The position numbers and the translations under genes were made by a program. A DNA stretch of 64,000 nt from CALABS01 sp050260775 (GTDB lineage Bacteria; Pseudomonadota; Alphaproteobacteria; Rhodospirillales; Magnetospirillaceae), in the NCBI GenBank assembly GCA_050260775.1, contig JBLNCP010000029.1, positions 80,503 to 144,502 on the forward strand. The letters run 5' to 3'. Shown here piece after piece: positions 62,327-64,000 of the stretch. The notes beneath the pieces were generated by a model. That model searched no databases, was not told the DNA's origin, and saw only the letters and a program-made list of their open reading frames with translations. Each line of letters begins with the position of its first letter. Position 1 is the first letter of the stretch.

Positions 62327-64000
62327 ATGACCGCACGAACCCAAAGGGAGTACAAGGGACCCCGGCCCGACCACCTTTGGCACCGCTCCGCCGTGACCGT
62401 GCGTTCCTTTCTGTCTTTCTTGGCGCTGATCGGGCTGCTCGCCCTCGCTCCCCTGACCGCCATCGCCCAGAGCACGCCCCGCGCCGCCGAGCACGACGGC
62501 TTCGGCCGCATGGTGTTCGACTGGGACGCCCCGTTGCGGTGGTCGGCCGACGTGGTCAACAATGAGCTGGTGCTGCGCTTCGAAAAGCCGGTGGCCGGCG
62601 ACCCCAGGGCGCTGCTGAAGCCGCTCGGCAAGTACCTGAAGTCGGTCACCATCAGCCCCGACCGCCGCATGGTCAGCTTCCCGCTGGCGGTGCCGGTCCA
62701 GGTCAAGTCCTTCACCACCGGCAATTCCACCGTGGTCGACCTGCTGGAGACGGCGCAGCCCACCGCCTCGGTGGCGCAGCCGGCGCCGCCGGCCAAGGCC
62801 GCCGCCGGAGCGCCCGCCGAGCCGGCCGTCGACCTGATGGTGCGCGGCGGCGAGCACACCGGCTTCAACCGCCTGGTCTTCGACTGGCCGCAGCCGGTGG
62901 GATATTCGGTGAACCTCGCCGACGGCAAGGTGGTGGTCAGCTTCGACCGTCCGGCCCGGCTGAACGCCACCGCGCTCGAGGCCTCGCTGCCTGCCGACGT
63001 CAAGTTCGTCGAGACCCGCCCGGCCGGCAAGGGCACCGCCGTGGTGCTGGCCCTGCCCGCCGACATGCGGGTGCGTCACTTCACCACCGGGCCGCGCGTC
63101 GCCCTCGACCTGGTCCGGCCGGCCGGCAGCCCGCCGCCGCCGCGCGCCGCCGGCACGCCGGCGCCGCCGCTGGCACCGGCGCCCGGCGCCTCGGAACAGC
63201 CGCCCGCCCTCAAGCCGTTGGCGCAGGAACCGGCGCCGACCCCGCCGGTCGAGGATCTCGCCAAGCGCCTGCCGCCGCCCCGTCCCGAGGCGGCGCCGCC
63301 GGCCGCCGCGCCGGCCCAAGCCGCGCCGGCTGCCGCCACGCCTGCCGGCCCCGCCGCTACCGCTCCCGCCCCCGCCGCTCCCACCGCCCAAGTGGCCAGC
63401 ATGGGCGTGCCGTTCGACCAGCCGACGGCGGCGGCGGCGTTCCGTCGTGGCGGCTGGCTGTGGCTGGTGTTCGACCGCAAGGTCGAGGTCGACGTCAAGC
63501 TGCTGAAGCGGACCGGCGGCGAGCTGGTGCGCCAGGTCGAGCAGGTGCCCGACGTTTCGGGCGGCACCGCCATCCGCATGGTGACGCGTCCGGGCTTTAA
63601 CCCCTCGGTGCGCAAGGAGGGGCTGCTGTGGGTGTTCGACCTCGCCGAACAGCCGCTCTATCCCAAGATTCCCCTGGCGATCGACCGCCAGTTCGACTTC
63701 GAGGATCGCGGCCGCCTGATGGTGGCCTCGACCGGCGACGCCGCCCAGAAGGCGGTGCTGATCCGCGACCCCGAGGTCGGCGACACGTTCCAGGTGATGC
63801 CGGTGATGGCGGTGGGGGCCGGCGTGCGTTCCCCCGTCGGCCTGCCGGCCCTCGACCTGCTGGCGACGGCGCAGGGCATCGCCATGGTCCCCAAGGCGGA
63901 CGGCGTCCGTCTGGATGCCAAGCGCGGCGGGATCGAGGGCGCGGAGCCCGGCGGGCGGGTGATGTCGCGGGACCAGCCGCCGGTGGCGGGGAAGGTCGAG
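62327..64000 (+). CDS. Secreted proline-rich AMIN-like protein, 3'-truncated by the window edge
   Basis: The frame runs open from here through the last base, 558 codons so far. A hydrophobic segment (VRSFLSFLALIGLLALAPL, about residues 25-46) ending AIAQ is a signal peptide or anchor. The exported part holds two AMIN-like beta repeats (GFGRMVFDWDAPLRWSADVVNNELVLRF and GFNRLVFDWPQPVGYSVNLADGKVVVSF), an Ala/Pro-rich linker (about 265-355), then a third repeat (WLWLVFDRKVEVDVKLL). AMIN-type domains bind cell-wall or envelope structures. The start is provisional: the frame is open upstream to ATG 62219, and no site has a clear ribosome-binding sequence. It follows cheZ on the same strand. Confidence 0.72.
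   Translation, partial: MTARTQREYKGPRPDHLWHRSAVTVRSFLSFLALIGLLALAPLTAIAQSTPRAAEHDGFGRMVFDWDAPLRWSADVVNNELVLRFEKPVAGDPRALLKPLGKYLKSVTISPDRRMVSFPLAVPVQVKSFTTGNSTVVDLLETAQPTASVAQPAPPAKAAAGAPAEPAVDLMVRGGEHTGFNRLVFDWPQPVGYSVNLADGKVVVSFDRPARLNATALEASLPADVKFVETRPAGKGTAVVLALPADMRVRHFTTGPRVALDLVRPAGSPPPPRAAGTPAPPLAPAPGASEQPPALKPLAQEPAPTPPVEDLAKRLPPPRPEAAPPAAAPAQAAPAAATPAGPAATAPAPAAPTAQVASMGVPFDQPTAAAAFRRGGWLWLVFDRKVEVDVKLLKRTGGELVRQVEQVPDVSGGTAIRMVTRPGFNPSVRKEGLLWVFDLAEQPLYPKIPLAIDRQFDFEDRGRLMVASTGDAAQKAVLIRDPEVGDTFQVMPVMAVGAGVRSPVGLPALDLLATAQGIAMVPKADGVRLDAKRGGIEGAEPGGRVMSRDQPPVAGKVE

Overview
The window is one GC-rich chromosomal stretch carrying about 60 protein genes. Gene content and protein style point to an alphaproteobacterium of the Rhodospirillales, and a relative of Magnetospirillum or Phaeospirillum seems most likely. 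The signs are an alphaproteobacterial-type CheZ, a DUF6468/MotE flagellar block, a phasin and a PHB-depolymerase-like protein, SoxYZ, an NDUFS4-like complex I subunit and many sensory proteins. The genus is an inference; no rRNA or tRNA gene is present to settle it. Both edges cut genes: an RlmM-like methyltransferase on the left and a secreted proline-rich protein on the right.

Layout. 1-7 kb: methyltransferase, a lineage-specific unknown, a large REC-PAS-(dead HisKA)-PAS-PAS-GGDEF-EAL protein whose last PAS looks like a FixL haem domain, a DivK-like receiver, gshA and a chorismate mutase. 7-12 kb: bluB behind a cobalamin riboswitch, ettA, an intracellular PHB-depolymerase-like hydrolase and a CBS protein. 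11.7-20 kb: a sulfur and signalling block with soxYZ, an operon of a chemoreceptor ending in a PilZ-like domain, a STAS protein and a REC-HATPase-PP2C phosphatase, then a YeeE transporter, a DsrE-family protein, a small RHH protein, TusA and a periplasmic thioredoxin. 20-32 kb: housekeeping and transport genes (AmiD-like amidase, EamA, Uup, a stop-interrupted nnrU, an anion permease, a UvrD/PcrA-like helicase, PrmA, aminopeptidase P, a lipoprotein). 32-37 kb: bacteriohemerythrin, a small membrane protein, a candidate structured non-coding RNA, clpA-clpS, and a phasin with a promoter flanked by TGC-rich sites. 37-51 kb: a carboxypeptidase with SPOR domain, a second MCP-like protein, a sugar-nucleotide set (two phosphohexomutases, ugd, galU), a J-domain protein, a VWA protein and the complex I subunit. 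51-54 kb: one 1068-residue RTX/beta-propeller protein with an AT-richer centre, probably acquired. 54.4-64 kb: flagellar genes, flgF-flgG-flgA-flgH leftward and fliL-fliM-DUF6468-motE-cheY-cheZ rightward.

How the genes connect. Signalling is the dominant theme: c-di-GMP (GGDEF-EAL protein, PilZ-like domain on the MCP), chemotaxis (two receptors, CheY, CheZ, FliM) and a partner-switch phosphatase. Oxygen recurs through the FixL-like PAS and the bacteriohemerythrin. Inorganic sulfur uptake and trafficking are served by SoxYZ, YeeE, DsrE-type, TusA and thioredoxin proteins. Carbon storage appears as a phasin and a depolymerase-like protein.

Ten intergenic inverted repeats, most opening with GTCATC or GTCATG, sit mainly just after gene ends and form a dispersed hairpin family. 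All calls come from reading the sequence; no database search was run.
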